A stretch of 64,000 nucleotides of DNA. Source: JABWBD01 sp040768665. GTDB lineage: Bacteria; Planctomycetota; Planctomycetia; Pirellulales; Thermoguttaceae. The position numbers and the translations under genes are program-made. Shown here one piece after another: positions 44,127 through 53,566 of the stretch. How positions within the stretch are numbered: position 1 is the stretch's first letter; each line of letters starts with the position of its first letter. The notes beneath the pieces are model-generated. The model made no database searches. It was not told the origin of the DNA and saw only the letters and a list, made by a program, of their open reading frames with translations. The stretch covers positions 1 to 64,000 of the forward strand of contig JAXGMN010000061.1 of assembly GCA_040768665.1 (NCBI GenBank), given 5' to 3'.

Positions 44127-46475
44127 CTATTTTGCTCCAGGGCTTTTACGGGGTAGATGCTTGCGCAGTTCGTCGGCGAGGTCGGGCTTGAGCTTCTTGT
44201 CCTCATGGGGGGTTGCGCTGTCGATCTCGAAGGCTTTCGCGGCATGTTCGGTGAAACTCGTTTTGTCACCCGCCGTTAGGAGGGCGAAAGCGAATTCGGC
44301 CCGGTAATTGGCATTCGTTGGATAGTACTCGACGGCGACCCGATAGGCTTCGGCCGCTTTTTCGGCCATGGACCGCGTGCGGGTGACTGAGTACGCCTGA
44401 GCGTACAGTCTACCGGCCTGTGCCCATGCTGAGCTCGAATGGGGGTCTCGCTCGAGCGCCGCGGCCTGATGCTGCTCAAACTCGCGGAAGGCTTCCTGAC
44501 TGCCGGTTTGCTGCCAGCGGGCGAACGCGAGCATGGCGAGTTGCGTCCGAGGTTCGGCAGCGAGGGGGTCCGTCTCGGCGGCTGCGTGGAACAGCTCACC
44601 GGCGCGCTGGGGATTATGACGAGCCGCCTCGATGGCCGCGCGGCTCTTGAGCACAGGGCCGTAAGCCGAGAGATAACATGCCGCGGCAGCGAGCAAGGTG
44701 GCTGCCAGCCCGGCGAAAGCGGCTGACCTTGGCAAGGGGTGGACGGTGCGGTGCTCGGCCAGATTCAGCCCCAGAGCCACTAACAGCCATAATGATCCCG
44801 CTACTCCGGCAAAGCCAATGCCTCCGGCAGCCAAGAGGTTGAGCAGTAGCACGAACGCTGCAACGCCGGGCAAGAGAACGGGAAGCCGCCCTCGCTGAAT
44901 CCAAGGCCACAAAGCGGCAATGACGACCGAGGCGACGGGAAGAGCGATGACAACCGAAATCCAGCCCGGTGGGGCACTGCTCGTGAGCGCCAACGGCAGC
45001 GAGAGAAGCAGCCCCGATGCTCCACCGAGGACGGCGAATCGGGTCGCGTCGGTGGGGGCGATTTCGGGCAGGGTATCGGAACCGGCAGGCGGAACTTCGG
45101 GGTTGTCGAGCGTAGGGCCATCGGTCGCGCGTCGGTCCAGCGAGCCACGGAAAAGAGTGGCCGAAAACAGGAGGATTGCGGTGATCAAGGCCAAGGCTGC
45201 GGGCGTGCCGGCGTTGGCCCAAACTTCCAGGAGGAAATTGTGCGGATCGGCGATTTCCTCGCTGGCTGCCGGCAGTTTGTAGGCGGTGTAGGCGTCTTGA
45301 AACTGTCCCGGGCCACATCCGAAAAATGGATGATCGGCAATGATTGCGAGCGATGCCTGCCAGTACTGGAGCCGATAGCCCAGCGACTTGGTTGCCTCGG
45401 CAAGGACCTCGTAGTCAAGGCCTCCCACGGCCATGCCGATCCCGGCGACCGCCACAATCGCAACCATTACGGCAGCGGCGGCGGCCGCTGTTCTCCAACC
45501 CCAACGGCCTTGCCGCGGACTGCGGCCGACCCACCATGCCGGTCCCAGGCTGACCAGCGCGGCCAAGTAGCCGCTGCGGCTCTTGGTGAGGACGAGACAG
45601 ACGGCCATTAGCAGGACCGCGACAATTGCGGCGCCAACGATTCGGAACTCGCGGCGACTCAGGCCGGCTCGAGAAATAAGTGTCAGGAACCATTTGTGCG
45701 GAGCACCCGGAGGGCCGGTTCCCGGCAAATGGTTCCTAACACTTATTTCTCGGTTACCTAGGCCGGCGGAGGCTGCAATTCCGACGGCCATGGTCATCCA
45801 GGTGACCAGGAACCCGGCCAACGAATTGGTGAGGGCGAACGTGGCAATCGGCTCTCGGGCGCCGAGGCGAAGGGCAAAGGTATATCGCTCCTTCGAGTCG
45901 GGCGGGCTCCATATGCCGATCTCGCGAAGTTGTTCGTCCGGATTGCGGATGAATTTGTTGAAAGTGTTGGGCATCTCGTAGAAATACTGGTAGAGCCCGA
46001 CGACCGCCAGCGCGACCGCCAGGCCGATCATCACGGCAACGATCGCGCGGGCTTCGCGCCGGCTCGCCACAAGCTGCCGGATCATGAGCAAGGCCAAGGC
46101 GACGCCGACCCACTGCCAGAGGATATTGACGGCAGGGCGAGGGCTGGCTTCGAAAGCGGCCCGGATCGCGGACACAACGTACCAAACGACAAGCAGCATG
46201 ATCGCGGCATCGGTCCACCCGAAGCGGAGGCGAAGCCGGCTGCCGCGGATCGCTCCTGCAAACCAAGCCATCGTGACGGCGAGCCAGAGCATTACCACCG
46301 GCAGATCATCACCGCTTTCGGGAAGTCCTTCGCTGGGAAACATCGGCCGGGCCACCACCAAAGCACAAGCGGCCGCCAGGAGCCATGGGCGGAGTGAATC
46401 GGCGGGCGCGGCGTTTGCGGCCGGGACATCGGCCTGCATTGCCTGAGACTTGCGCTGGCGTTTATCCCTGCCCAT
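44127..46475 (-). CDS. O-antigen ligase-like membrane protein with C-terminal TPR, carrying an in-frame palindromic insertion
   Basis: The protein has 782 residues. About 12 transmembrane helices carry a Wzy_C-type loop (GYRLQYWQASLAIIADHPFF, then CGPGQFQ and DPHNFLLEVWANAG). A C-terminal TPR part follows (AMLAFARWQQTGSQEAFREF, YPTNANYRAEFAFALLTAGD). Residues ~239-271 (NREISVRNHLPGTGPPGAPH, then KWFLTLISRAG) are encoded by an 83-bp palindrome. Removing the net 99 bp joins AVGIAASAG to LSRREFRIVGAA seamlessly. The insertion lies between transmembrane segments. It overlaps the upstream gene by 14 bp. Confidence 0.85.
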   Translation of the reverse strand: MGRDKRQRKSQAMQADVPAANAAPADSLRPWLLAAACALVVARPMFPSEGLPESGDDLPVVMLWLAVTMAWFAGAIRGSRLRLRFGWTDAAIMLLVVWYVVSAIRAAFEASPRPAVNILWQWVGVALALLMIRQLVASRREARAIVAVMIGLAVALAVVGLYQYFYEMPNTFNKFIRNPDEQLREIGIWSPPDSKERYTFALRLGAREPIATFALTNSLAGFLVTWMTMAVGIAASAGLGNREISVRNHLPGTGPPGAPHKWFLTLISRAGLSRREFRIVGAAIVAVLLMAVCLVLTKSRSGYLAALVSLGPAWWVGRSPRQGRWGWRTAAAAAAVMVAIVAVAGIGMAVGGLDYEVLAEATKSLGYRLQYWQASLAIIADHPFFGCGPGQFQDAYTAYKLPAASEEIADPHNFLLEVWANAGTPAALALITAILLFSATLFRGSLDRRATDGPTLDNPEVPPAGSDTLPEIAPTDATRFAVLGGASGLLLSLPLALTSSAPPGWISVVIALPVASVVIAALWPWIQRGRLPVLLPGVAAFVLLLNLLAAGGIGFAGVAGSLWLLVALGLNLAEHRTVHPLPRSAAFAGLAATLLAAAACYLSAYGPVLKSRAAIEAARHNPQRAGELFHAAAETDPLAAEPRTQLAMLAFARWQQTGSQEAFREFEQHQAAALERDPHSSSAWAQAGRLYAQAYSVTRTRSMAEKAAEAYRVAVEYYPTNANYRAEFAFALLTAGDKTSFTEHAAKAFEIDSATPHEDKKLKPDLADELRKHLPRKSPGAK
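45661..45767. repeat. Palindromic element family 3, in-frame inside a gene
   Basis: An 83-bp palindrome (45670-45752) with arms CGAGAAATAAGTGT(C/T)AGGAACC and its complement, plus CATTTG/CAAATG, and centre GGGCCGG. It is bounded by AGGCCGGC at 45661-45668 and 45760-45767, a perfect 8-bp direct repeat. Repeat-to-repeat distance is 99 bp, exactly 33 codons. Family 3 is unrelated to family 1 in sequence, and only this copy was seen. Confidence 0.88.
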
Positions 46476-47616
46476 CCGTGCTCCTCGGTGGATCGCCGTT
46501 GCGCCGGCGCCGGCCTGCCGTTTCCAAAACCCCGACCAGCAGCAGCACGCATGCGACCAGCAACAGGATCACGCACGCCCCGGTCCAATCGACCTGGTGC
46601 AACAAGAGGGCGCCCAAACCGCAGGTTGCCGTGGTGAGGTAGATCGTGAGCACGGCCTGGGTCTTGCTCATGCCGAGTTCGACCAGCCGGTGCGAAAAAT
46701 GGCTCTTGTCGCCGACGAATGGACTGCGTCCCTGTCGCAGGCGGATGAAGACGACCGTGGCCGTGTCGTACAGGGGAACTGCCAGGACGCACAACGGTGC
46801 AAGGATGGCATAACTGGGAACGTCGTCGCCGGCGAACGTCGCTGAAAGCGTGATCGCTGCCAGCAGATAGCCGATCAGGTAAGCGCCCGTGTCGCCCATG
46901 AACAACCTGGCGGGAGGCCGGTTATGCCAGAGAAACCCGAGCAGCGACCCCACCAGTACCAGGAGAAAGCCGCCGACGAAGAGCTGGGGTTGGTTGGTCG
47001 TGGGGGCTGGGGCGAGAAGCATAACGGCGGCGAGCATGGCGGCGGCGATGGCCGCCACGCCGGCGGACAGCCCGTCCATGTTGTCGAGCATGTTGAACGA
47101 GTTGATGAGTCCGACAATCCAGAGAACGCTCAGTGCGCCGGTGAGCAGGGGAACATCGAGAAAGATGCTCAGCCGCCACTCCTGGCAGACCAAGACGACG
47201 GCGACGCCGCTCTGCACGGCAAGCCGCACGCGCCAGTCGAGTCCCCAGCGGTCGTCGAGCAGGCCGAGGATCATCAGTACGGTTCCGCCTGCGAGAAGCG
47301 TCCAGAGTCGCGTCGACTGCTCCGCCAGACCGGCCAAATGCGGTCGCACGAACTCGGGCACCTGAAAGCCCCAGCCGTGGATGATCCCGCTGGTCGGTTC
47401 CGTATTTAAGAGAACGACCTGGCCGACGGCCAACGGGAGGACGATTCCGAGCCAAACCGCCAGCCCGCCCGCGGTGGGCATGATCTTGCTGTGGACCTTG
47501 CGGTGGCCGGGTTTGTCGACCAGGTTCAGACGCGGTCCGACCGCCCGCACCACGCAGGCCGCCGCCCACGTGGTGGCCATGCTCGGCAAAACGGCTCCGA
47601 GGATCAGCCAAGTCAC
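46462..47616 (-). CDS. UDP-GlcNAc:undecaprenyl-phosphate GlcNAc-1-P transferase-like protein (WecA/TagO/MraY superfamily)
   Basis: The protein has 384 residues from GTG 47616, which overlaps the stop codon of the upstream gene by 4 bp. About 11 helices carry the superfamily motifs DKPGHRKVHSKIMPTAGG (Asp/His near the first cytoplasmic loop), NSFNMLDNMDGLSAG (the catalytic Asp cluster) and NRPPARLFMGDTGAYLIGYL. Such enzymes load the first sugar-phosphate onto undecaprenyl phosphate for surface polysaccharide. The gene precedes an O-antigen ligase-like gene on the same strand, which fits. The WecA branch is more likely than MraY because no peptidoglycan genes are near. Confidence 0.9.
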   Translation of the reverse strand: MTWLILGAVLPSMATTWAAACVVRAVGPRLNLVDKPGHRKVHSKIMPTAGGLAVWLGIVLPLAVGQVVLLNTEPTSGIIHGWGFQVPEFVRPHLAGLAEQSTRLWTLLAGGTVLMILGLLDDRWGLDWRVRLAVQSGVAVVLVCQEWRLSIFLDVPLLTGALSVLWIVGLINSFNMLDNMDGLSAGVAAIAAAMLAAVMLLAPAPTTNQPQLFVGGFLLVLVGSLLGFLWHNRPPARLFMGDTGAYLIGYLLAAITLSATFAGDDVPSYAILAPLCVLAVPLYDTATVVFIRLRQGRSPFVGDKSHFSHRLVELGMSKTQAVLTIYLTTATCGLGALLLHQVDWTGACVILLLVACVLLLVGVLETAGRRRRNGDPPRSTDGQG

Positions 47617-48161
47617 GCGAGCGGCTCCTCCCGTAGGCGTTGATGAAGGTAGTCGCGGCAGCGGGAGAAGAACTCTTGATAGTCGCCGCGACGATAGTCG
47701 GCAAAGGTCCAGTCGTGATGGCGCCAGCCGTGGTGCTTGTAGTAGAGGGTGACCTCCGCATAGATTCCGCGGTTGAGATAGATGCGGTGGGTGAAGTCCT
47801 TTGTCGAGGCGAGAACCAGTTTGCCGAGCGTCAGGTAGCCGGGATCCAGGTTCAGGGGGCGAGATTCCGGGTAAGGGGCGATGCCGGCATACGTTTCCTC
47901 CCAACGGTTGGTTTCGAGCTTCACGTCGACGAGGCCGGCGGGGTCGAACGGGCGGGAGAAAGCGAAGAAGACCTTCCGCAGGCCCGCTCCCATCGTGCCC
48001 TGGTAGTACGTTGTTTCGTGGAAGTCGAAAAGAGGGCTTTCCATCGCCAGAGGCCCCCAGGCTTCGGTGGCCGTGCGTCGAGCCCACTGTAGTGCGTCGT
48101 CGTGCCGGCTGAAGGCCGCTAGAAGAAGGAGAACGGGAGCAGGCGGGGTGGGTTGGCCCAT
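47613..48161 (-). CDS. DUF4416-family protein
   Basis: The protein has 182 residues from ATG 48161 (MGQPTPPAPVLLLLAAFSRH). Conserved stretches GPLAMESPLFDFHETTYYQG and GYLTLGKLVLASTKDFTHRI match the DUF4416 family of bacterial and deep-branching proteins. Its function is unknown. It begins the minus-strand series that leads into the sugar-phosphate transferase. The longer frame starting at 48425 overlaps the divergent sulfatase gene and is not used. Confidence 0.85.
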   Translation of the reverse strand: MGQPTPPAPVLLLLAAFSRHDDALQWARRTATEAWGPLAMESPLFDFHETTYYQGTMGAGLRKVFFAFSRPFDPAGLVDVKLETNRWEETYAGIAPYPESRPLNLDPGYLTLGKLVLASTKDFTHRIYLNRGIYAEVTLYYKHHGWRHHDWTFADYRRGDYQEFFSRCRDYLHQRLREEPLA

Positions 48162-48300
48162 GAGGGGTTGGAATGTGTGTAACGGGCGACTGCTTTGACA
48201 TGGGGCTCCCCCTATTCTAGCATGGATCGGCCGGGAGGGTGCGGTCGCCGCCCTTGCCGCACACCCTTCGCCTGAAGTTGCTTGGGAAAGGAGGTTTGGG

Positions 48301-50166
48301 ATGCCGCGAACCGCTATGGTCGGGATAATCGGACTGGTGGTGTTGCCTTCGTTCGTTCCGGGACACGAGGAGGGCGCAGCGGGCCGGTCGCGTCCGAATG
48401 TTCTGTGGATCACCAGCGAGGACAACAGCCCCTACCTCGGCTGCTACGGCGATCGGCTGGCCCAGACGCCGAATCTGGACGCTCTGGCTGCCGAGGGCGT
48501 GCGGTATCGCAATGCCTTTGCCAACGCGCCGGTCTGTTCCACGGCACGCACGACGTTGATCACGGGCATGTATGCCTGCTCGCTCGGGGCCCAGAACCAT
48601 CGGAGCCGGATGCGGATTCCGGACGCGTTTCCGCTCTACCCGGTACCTCTCCGCGCGGCCGGCTACTACACGACGAACAACTCGAAGACCGACTATAACC
48701 TTGCCGACCCCGGCAAGCCTTGGGACGAGAGCAGCCGACAGGCCCACTACAGGAACCGGCGGCCCGGTCAGCCGTTCTTCGCGGTGTTCAACCTGACGAC
48801 GAGCCATGAGGGGCAGCTTACGGAGGAGGCGGTGGCGGGCCGCCGAAAGAAAGGACTGCTGCCGCCGGAGCCACGGGTTGCGCCGGAGAAGGTGGCGTTT
48901 CCGCCTTATCATCCCGATACTCCGGTGGTTCGCCGCGACTGGTCGGTGTATTACGACAACATCACTCTCATGGACCAGGAGGCGGGGCGGATTCTCGACG
49001 AACTGGAAGAGTTGGGGCTCGCCGACGACACGATCGTGTTCTACTACTCGGACCACGGCGGGGCGTTGCCGCGCGGTAAGCGAAATATTCACGACTCGGG
49101 GACGCGAGTGCCGCTGATCATCCGGTTTCCCAAAAAGTGGGCGCAACTGGCTCCCGCGGAAGCGGGCGAGTGGGTCGATCAGCCGGTCAGTTTCGTCGAT
49201 TTCCCGGCGACGCTCTTGAGCCTGGCAGGCGTGAAGATTCCTGCGAACTACGAGGGGCAGGCTTTTCTCGGAGAGGCAAAGACGCGGCCGCGGGACCACG
49301 TGTTCTTGTTCCGGGGGCGGATGGACGAGCGCTACGATACGGTCCGCGCGGTTCGCGACCGGCAGTTTCGCTATGTCCGGAACTACAGTCCGCACCGCCC
49401 CTGGGGACAACATTATTCCTATCCGTTCCAGGTGATGCCGAGCATGTCTTCCTGGTACGAGGCGTTCGAGGCCGGCAAGTGCAATGCGGTCGAAGCCCGT
49501 TACTGGCAGGCGAAGCCCTCGGAAGAGCTTTACGACACGGCCGCCGATCCGTATGAGATCCGCAACCTGGCGGGCGATCCGCGTCATGCATCGCGGCTGG
49601 CCGAAATGCGCCGCACGCTCCGCGATGAGATGATCGCCATCCGCGACGCGGGCTTCATTCCCGAGGGGATGTGCGACCGGCTGGCAGGCGAGAGAACGAT
49701 CTACGACTACACCCATAGCGACGCGTACCCGATCGAGCGGATCATCGATCTGGCCGACAAGGCGACCTCGCGGGACCCGGCCGTGCTGCAAGAGTTGATC
49801 GCCGCGTTGGACGATCCGCATCCCGTGATCCGGTATTGGGGAGCGACGGGCTGTCTGATCCTCGGGGAGAAGGCAGGGCCGGCGAAGAACCGGATGAAGG
49901 CGCTCGTCGAGGACGAATGGGGCGACATTCGCGTCGTGGCGGCAGAGGGGCTCGGATGGCTCGGCGAGGCCGATGTTGCGATGGAGGCACTCAAGCGGAC
50001 GATCACCGGAGGCGAGCCGTACGAGGTGCTCGCGGCGCTGAACGCGCTGGAGTTCCTCTGGAAGGCGGGACACGTGCCGCTGGGGCGAGCCCAAGGGATG
50101 GTCGAGGGGCTCGACCTCGGCGAACCCGGCAATCGTATCCCGCGGTATCTCCTTCAGATCCGGTAA
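48301..50166 (+). CDS. Sulfatase with C-terminal HEAT-like repeats
   Basis: The protein has 621 residues. A signal peptide is suggested by MPRTAMVGIIGLVVLPSFVP. The sulfatase core begins RPNVLWITSEDNSPYLGCYG (metal Asp residues). The formylglycine site is NAPVCSTARTTLITGMYACS, Cys at about residue 79, which must be converted to formylglycine by a sulfatase-maturing enzyme. YYSDHGGALPRGKRNIHDSG follows. After residue ~470 come helical repeats like PVIRYWGATGCLIL and DIRVVAAEGLGWLG, resembling HEAT repeats. Planctomycetes use such sulfatases on sulfated polysaccharides. No maturase is in the window. Confidence 0.93.
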   Translation: MPRTAMVGIIGLVVLPSFVPGHEEGAAGRSRPNVLWITSEDNSPYLGCYGDRLAQTPNLDALAAEGVRYRNAFANAPVCSTARTTLITGMYACSLGAQNHRSRMRIPDAFPLYPVPLRAAGYYTTNNSKTDYNLADPGKPWDESSRQAHYRNRRPGQPFFAVFNLTTSHEGQLTEEAVAGRRKKGLLPPEPRVAPEKVAFPPYHPDTPVVRRDWSVYYDNITLMDQEAGRILDELEELGLADDTIVFYYSDHGGALPRGKRNIHDSGTRVPLIIRFPKKWAQLAPAEAGEWVDQPVSFVDFPATLLSLAGVKIPANYEGQAFLGEAKTRPRDHVFLFRGRMDERYDTVRAVRDRQFRYVRNYSPHRPWGQHYSYPFQVMPSMSSWYEAFEAGKCNAVEARYWQAKPSEELYDTAADPYEIRNLAGDPRHASRLAEMRRTLRDEMIAIRDAGFIPEGMCDRLAGERTIYDYTHSDAYPIERIIDLADKATSRDPAVLQELIAALDDPHPVIRYWGATGCLILGEKAGPAKNRMKALVEDEWGDIRVVAAEGLGWLGEADVAMEALKRTITGGEPYEVLAALNALEFLWKAGHVPLGRAQGMVEGLDLGEPGNRIPRYLLQIR

Positions 50167-50457
50167 CGAATCTGCCGGATCGATTTGAACTGCGCGCTGT
50201 GGCCCGACTACCCGTTCCGCGGCGAACGCCGGGCAAGCGTCGACGCTCTGGCCAATCATTGAGGACCGACGAACGACGGGCGCGAAATCCAGCGGGAGAG
50301 AGTTGGCGGACAAGCATCGCGTTTTTCCAATTTCGCGAAGTCCCTTGCCACCCAGGGTGCCTGAAGAGGGGTGAACGTGGAGCGGGGATCATGCAGCGCG
50401 GTGCCGGCGAGGCTGTTTCTGTTGCGGGCGAAAAATGCACTCGCGAGAGGCGCTGCC

Positions 50458-50507
50458 GTGGTGCCCAAGTTGGCGATTTCTCAGAACGGAGGCACCTTGG
50501 GCACCAC
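50458..50507 (+). repeat. Palindrome R (variant of the P/Q repeat start)
   Basis: Arms GTGGTGCCCAAG and CTTGGGCACCAC surround a core GGCGATTTCTCAGAACGGAG that is nearly identical to P's core. The arms differ from P and Q in matching positions, so pairing is kept. Confidence 0.75.
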
Positions 50508-50571
50508 GCGCTTCCGGGTGGCAAAGGGACCAGGTATGGAGGGCACGAGACTTTGCCGGTGCGTTGCGTGT

Positions 50572-50970
50572 GTGGCCACCAAGTCTTCGATTTCTCAAAT
50601 TCGAGGGTGTTTGGTGGCCACGCGCTTTTGGGTGGCAAGGCCGCCGAGTAGGCGGCGGGCGGTGGCGTTGCGCCGCGCGGCTAGAGGCTGGGAACCACGG
50701 GGGGAATTGCCCGCGGCGAGCGGCCAGAGAGCTCATCGCTCACGGGCGGAAGAGGGCCTGCGAAAGCAGAGCCGTGGGCAAAGAGACCGCCCAGTTGCCG
50801 GCCGTTGGTCAGCGGAGGGGAGTCGGCGGGCAGAGCGGAGCCGGTTACCAAGTTGTCAAAGAGCTTCGGAGCGGCGAGGCGCAAAGTCGGCTGGCGCCGG
50901 CCCGAGGGGGCATGTGTTCACATGTCCATTCACCTGCGTCATTGTGGCCGATGCGGCGCGCCAGGTCAAG
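50572..50970 (+). repeat. Diverged long repeat Q (partner P at 13030-13404)
   Basis: It begins GTGGCCACCAAGTCTTCG, with palindromic arms closing at TTGGTGGCCAC (50611-50621). It aligns with P over ~400 bp, most clearly in ATGTGTTCACATGTCCATT, the following ACCTG...TCATTGT, GATGCGGCGC and GTCAAG. Q is in the opposite orientation to P. Confidence 0.7.
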
Positions 50971-51299
50971 CAATTTCTTGAAACAAGAGCGGTAAGTGGA
51001 GGCGGGGATTGGAGTTATTACGCCGTCGGACGGCTCATCTTTGCATGGTTTGCGTTTGAGCGGCCGACAGGTTTTCCCCATTTGAGAATCGCCGTGGGGC
51101 GGCTTGGACGCCCCGTAACCGCTCCATGTACAGGCATTTACTGGAATGGGAGGCTGCGCCGGATTGATTCTATGGGTACGCATGTTCTAGTAGTGGCACG
51201 TACACCACTCGTGGACCTGTGTCACCCCTACCATGACGGCCACCTGTATCGAGCCGCTGGCACTGTATCGCCCACGCGACCCTCAGACCTCGGACTTGC

Positions 51300-52226
51300 G
51301 ACGACGTGGTGCCGGGAATGATCGCGGCGATCCAGACGTTTGGCGAACTTTTGCATTTTCATCCACACATGCACACGCTGGTCACGTGCGGGGCGTTTAC
51401 GCGCGAGGGCGAGTTCCTGGAAGTGGCCGAACTGGACAAAGAGCGGCTGCGGGAAGCCTGGCAGGAAGCGGTGTTTGCCCTGTACCTGGCCGAGGGCAAG
51501 ATCGAGCCGGAAGTGGTCGAGAACATGCGGAGCTGGCCGCACAGCGGGTTCAGTGTCGATCAATCGGTGTTTCTGGCCGCGGGGGATCAAGCGGGGATTG
51601 AGCGCGTGGTGCAGTACATGACGCGTTGCCCTTTTAGCCTCTCGCGCCTCGTCGAGGTGACCAGCAGCGCCCCAGGTGGTCTACAAAGCGGAGAAGGAGG
51701 CTTGCCGGCCGTTTCCCGATCCGGAAGACGGCGGCCTGGGGCGCGGGGTGAAGCGGAACTTCCAGATCCTCTCGCCGCTGGATTTCCTCACCCGAGTTCA
51801 CGCAGCACATTCCGCCGAAGGGATCGCATCTCGCTTGGGTACTATGGCTGGTATTCCAACAAGGCACGTGGAGTGCGTGCGAAGGCAGCGGAAGCGGCAC
51901 GCGCGGCAGAATTGCCGCCCGCGTCGTCCGGTGTCGAGGCGGCAGAGGTCCGGACGCGAAGCCGCTCGAGCCAGACGTGGGCGATGCTGATCAAGCGGGT
52001 GTACGAAGTCGATCCGTTGGTTTGTTCGCAGTGTGGTGGCCAGATGAAGGTGATTGCATTCATCGAGCCGCCGCAGCAGGAGGTGATCGAGAAAATTCTG
52101 CGTCACTGCGACCTGTGGGATCCGTCGCCGCCACGGGGGCCGCCAGCACCAGAGGGATCAGTCCACGATGACGAGCTCCGGGAATTAACGTACGTGGACG
52201 AAGCGACATTCTGGGCCACCTTCTGA
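51300..52226 (+). pseudogene. IS91-family (Y2 HUH) transposase, 5'-truncated and frameshifted, copy 1
   Basis: The frame from about 51300 reads GMIAAIQTFGELLHFHPHMH, where HFHPHMH is the HUH metal motif. The Y2-region signature VVQYMTRCPFSLSRL follows. An extra base near 51672 (GCCCCAGG where copy 2 has GGGCAGG) shifts the frame. It returns with RSRSSQTWAMLIKRVYEVDP and CSQCGGQMKVIAFIEPP, the usual C-terminus, to 52226. The zinc-binding N-terminus is missing. It is nearly identical to copy 2 at 58659 and the two are in direct orientation. Confidence 0.88.
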
Positions 52227-52291
52227 TTTTGCCCGCCGCGGCTGGGCACAGGGACGGTGCGTGCCTATGGCGGGATTCGCCCTTGATCTGC
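51561..52291 (+). repeat. Large direct repeat (IS91 3' part), copy 1
   Basis: Near-identical to 58659-59380 apart from small indels, beginning CAATCGGTGTTTCTGGCCGC. The similarity stops shortly after TTGATCTGC. The spacing between copies is 7.1 kb. Confidence 0.88.
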
Positions 52292-52367
52292 CGTCCGACC
52301 GCGCATCACCGTACCTTCGGGAGGCTTCCCAAGAGCGTCCTGGGTCGCTTGCCACCGTGCCGGGGCA

Positions 52368-52407
52368 CAAGAAGGCGAAGGCGGCCGCGGCCGCCTTCGC
52401 CTTCTTG
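52368..52407 (+). repeat. 40-bp perfect palindrome at the IS91 copy 1 3' end
   Basis: CAAGAAGGCGAAGGCGGCCG followed directly by its reverse complement. It is followed by CCCTTGACTACCCAATTCTT, which corresponds to CCCTTGACGCCCCAGTTCTT at the copy 2 end. IS91-type elements end in palindromes used in rolling-circle transposition. Confidence 0.85.
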
Positions 52408-52478
52408 CCCCCTTGACTACCCAATTCTTCGACTAGACTCGGTGTCTGTGGGAAATCAATTTGCCTATCATTCATTAG

Positions 52479-52973
52479 GAACTCACGGGGCGGCTGGTGG
52501 CGGCGATGGAAACTGCCATCGCATCGACCCGGATGGCGCCGCTCGCCAAAATCGCATGGCGGACGGTCCCGCTGAAGCTGCCCCCCAGGACCGATGCCGG
52601 CTACACCCTCGCCGAGAACCTCGCGATCCTGGCAAATCCGAAATCGGCGGGCCCTGCAAGGGTTGAGGCCGCCTCGCGAGTCGCATTTCACGAGTCGAGC
52701 GATCGGCCGATTCAGCTTAGTGTGCTGGAAATCGGCTGCGTGAGTATCCTTCACCTGCCCGGCGAGCCGATGGTGGAGTTCCAGCAGTTTGCACAACGAT
52801 CGCGGCCGGAACACTTTGTCGCTGTTGCCGGCTACGGAGACGGCGCCCCCGGCTACCTCTGTACGGAGGAATCTTATGCTCAGGGCGGCTACGAGCCGAC
52901 TGCCACATTGGTTGCCCCCAGCGGCGAAGCCGAGTTGAAAGCAGCCATCCGGAAAGTGCTGCTGCCGGAATAG
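52479..52973 (+). pseudogene. Neutral-ceramidase-like protein, C-terminal fragment
   Basis: The coherent frame begins around 52479 (ELTGRLVAAMETAIAST), right after the IS91 end. It runs to GYGDGAPGYLCTEESYAQGG and a Pro-Glu C-terminus. LPGEPMVEFQQFAQRS and YEPTATLVAPSGE resemble the end of planctomycete neutral/alkaline ceramidase-like domain proteins. About two thirds of the protein upstream is missing, so the IS91 insertion or a deletion truncated it. Confidence 0.65.
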
Positions 52974-53320
52974 CGTCTGCCCGCCCAGCGGAACGGTCGG
53001 CCGCTTGGAGACCTGGCCAATTCGGTTCCGCCATATCCCCATCTTCGTTTCAGGAGCGACCGGCTAACCTTCGAATGGAGCGAAACGACCATGGAGGACA
53101 CCGTCTTCCAAGCACGTCACGATCTGTGACTCGCCGAAGAGGATGTCCAGGCTGCCCCAGGGCTGCATGGTCGGCGCGAGCTTCCTCCGGGCAATCTTCT
53201 CTGGGGCTGCGCCGTCGAAGCGGGGCGGTGTGCAGCCGGGTCAGCGGCCGAGCCTATCCGCACTGGCAGGTGGGCGATGATGAACGAAAACGAGATGGTC
53301 GCCCCCCGGAACGTCCCAGG

Positions 53321-53500
53321 ATGGAGCAGCTTGCCCAGAAAGCGACGGGGCAGGGAGATGGTTGGTGCTGTCCCGACTGCGGACGTCGCCATCTGCGGGT
53401 GACGAACGTGTGGACGAATCGGGATGGCACGAAGCGGCGGCTCAAGAAATGCCGGAACTGCGGGTATCCGGTGCGTTTGTCGGAGGTGAATGAGGGGTGA
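53321..53500 (+). CDS. Small zinc-ribbon protein
   Basis: The protein has 59 residues from ATG 53321 (MEQLAQKATGQGDGWCCPDC). Two CxxC pairs lie 26 residues apart (WCCPDCGRR and KKCRNCGYP), forming a probable zinc ribbon. Just before, MMNENEMVAP reads in another frame up to a run of six C at 53302-53307, so the original protein may be longer with a slip there. The role is unknown, and it could be a remnant. Confidence 0.55.
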   Translation: MEQLAQKATGQGDGWCCPDCGRRHLRVTNVWTNRDGTKRRLKKCRNCGYPVRLSEVNEG

Positions 53501-53566
53501 GACGCCGAGGGCGAGAGCTGTGCTCCGAACGACATGACTGCAGTCATTGGATGCGACGACATTCCT

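Larger units (their letters stand above)
50167..51299. other. Non-coding stretch with repeat Q and R, before the IS91 copy
   Basis: About 1.1 kb with no convincing gene. It holds two variants of one palindrome: R at 50458-50507 and the start of Q at 50572-50621. The long repeat Q continues to 50970 and is homologous to P at 13030-13404. The remaining sequence up to 51300 resembles no known protein. Confidence 0.6.

Noticed and set aside
48217..50313. Long minus-strand open frame (698 codons) across the sulfatase
   Set aside because: It is antisense to the sulfatase, whose catalytic motifs are intact on the plus strand.
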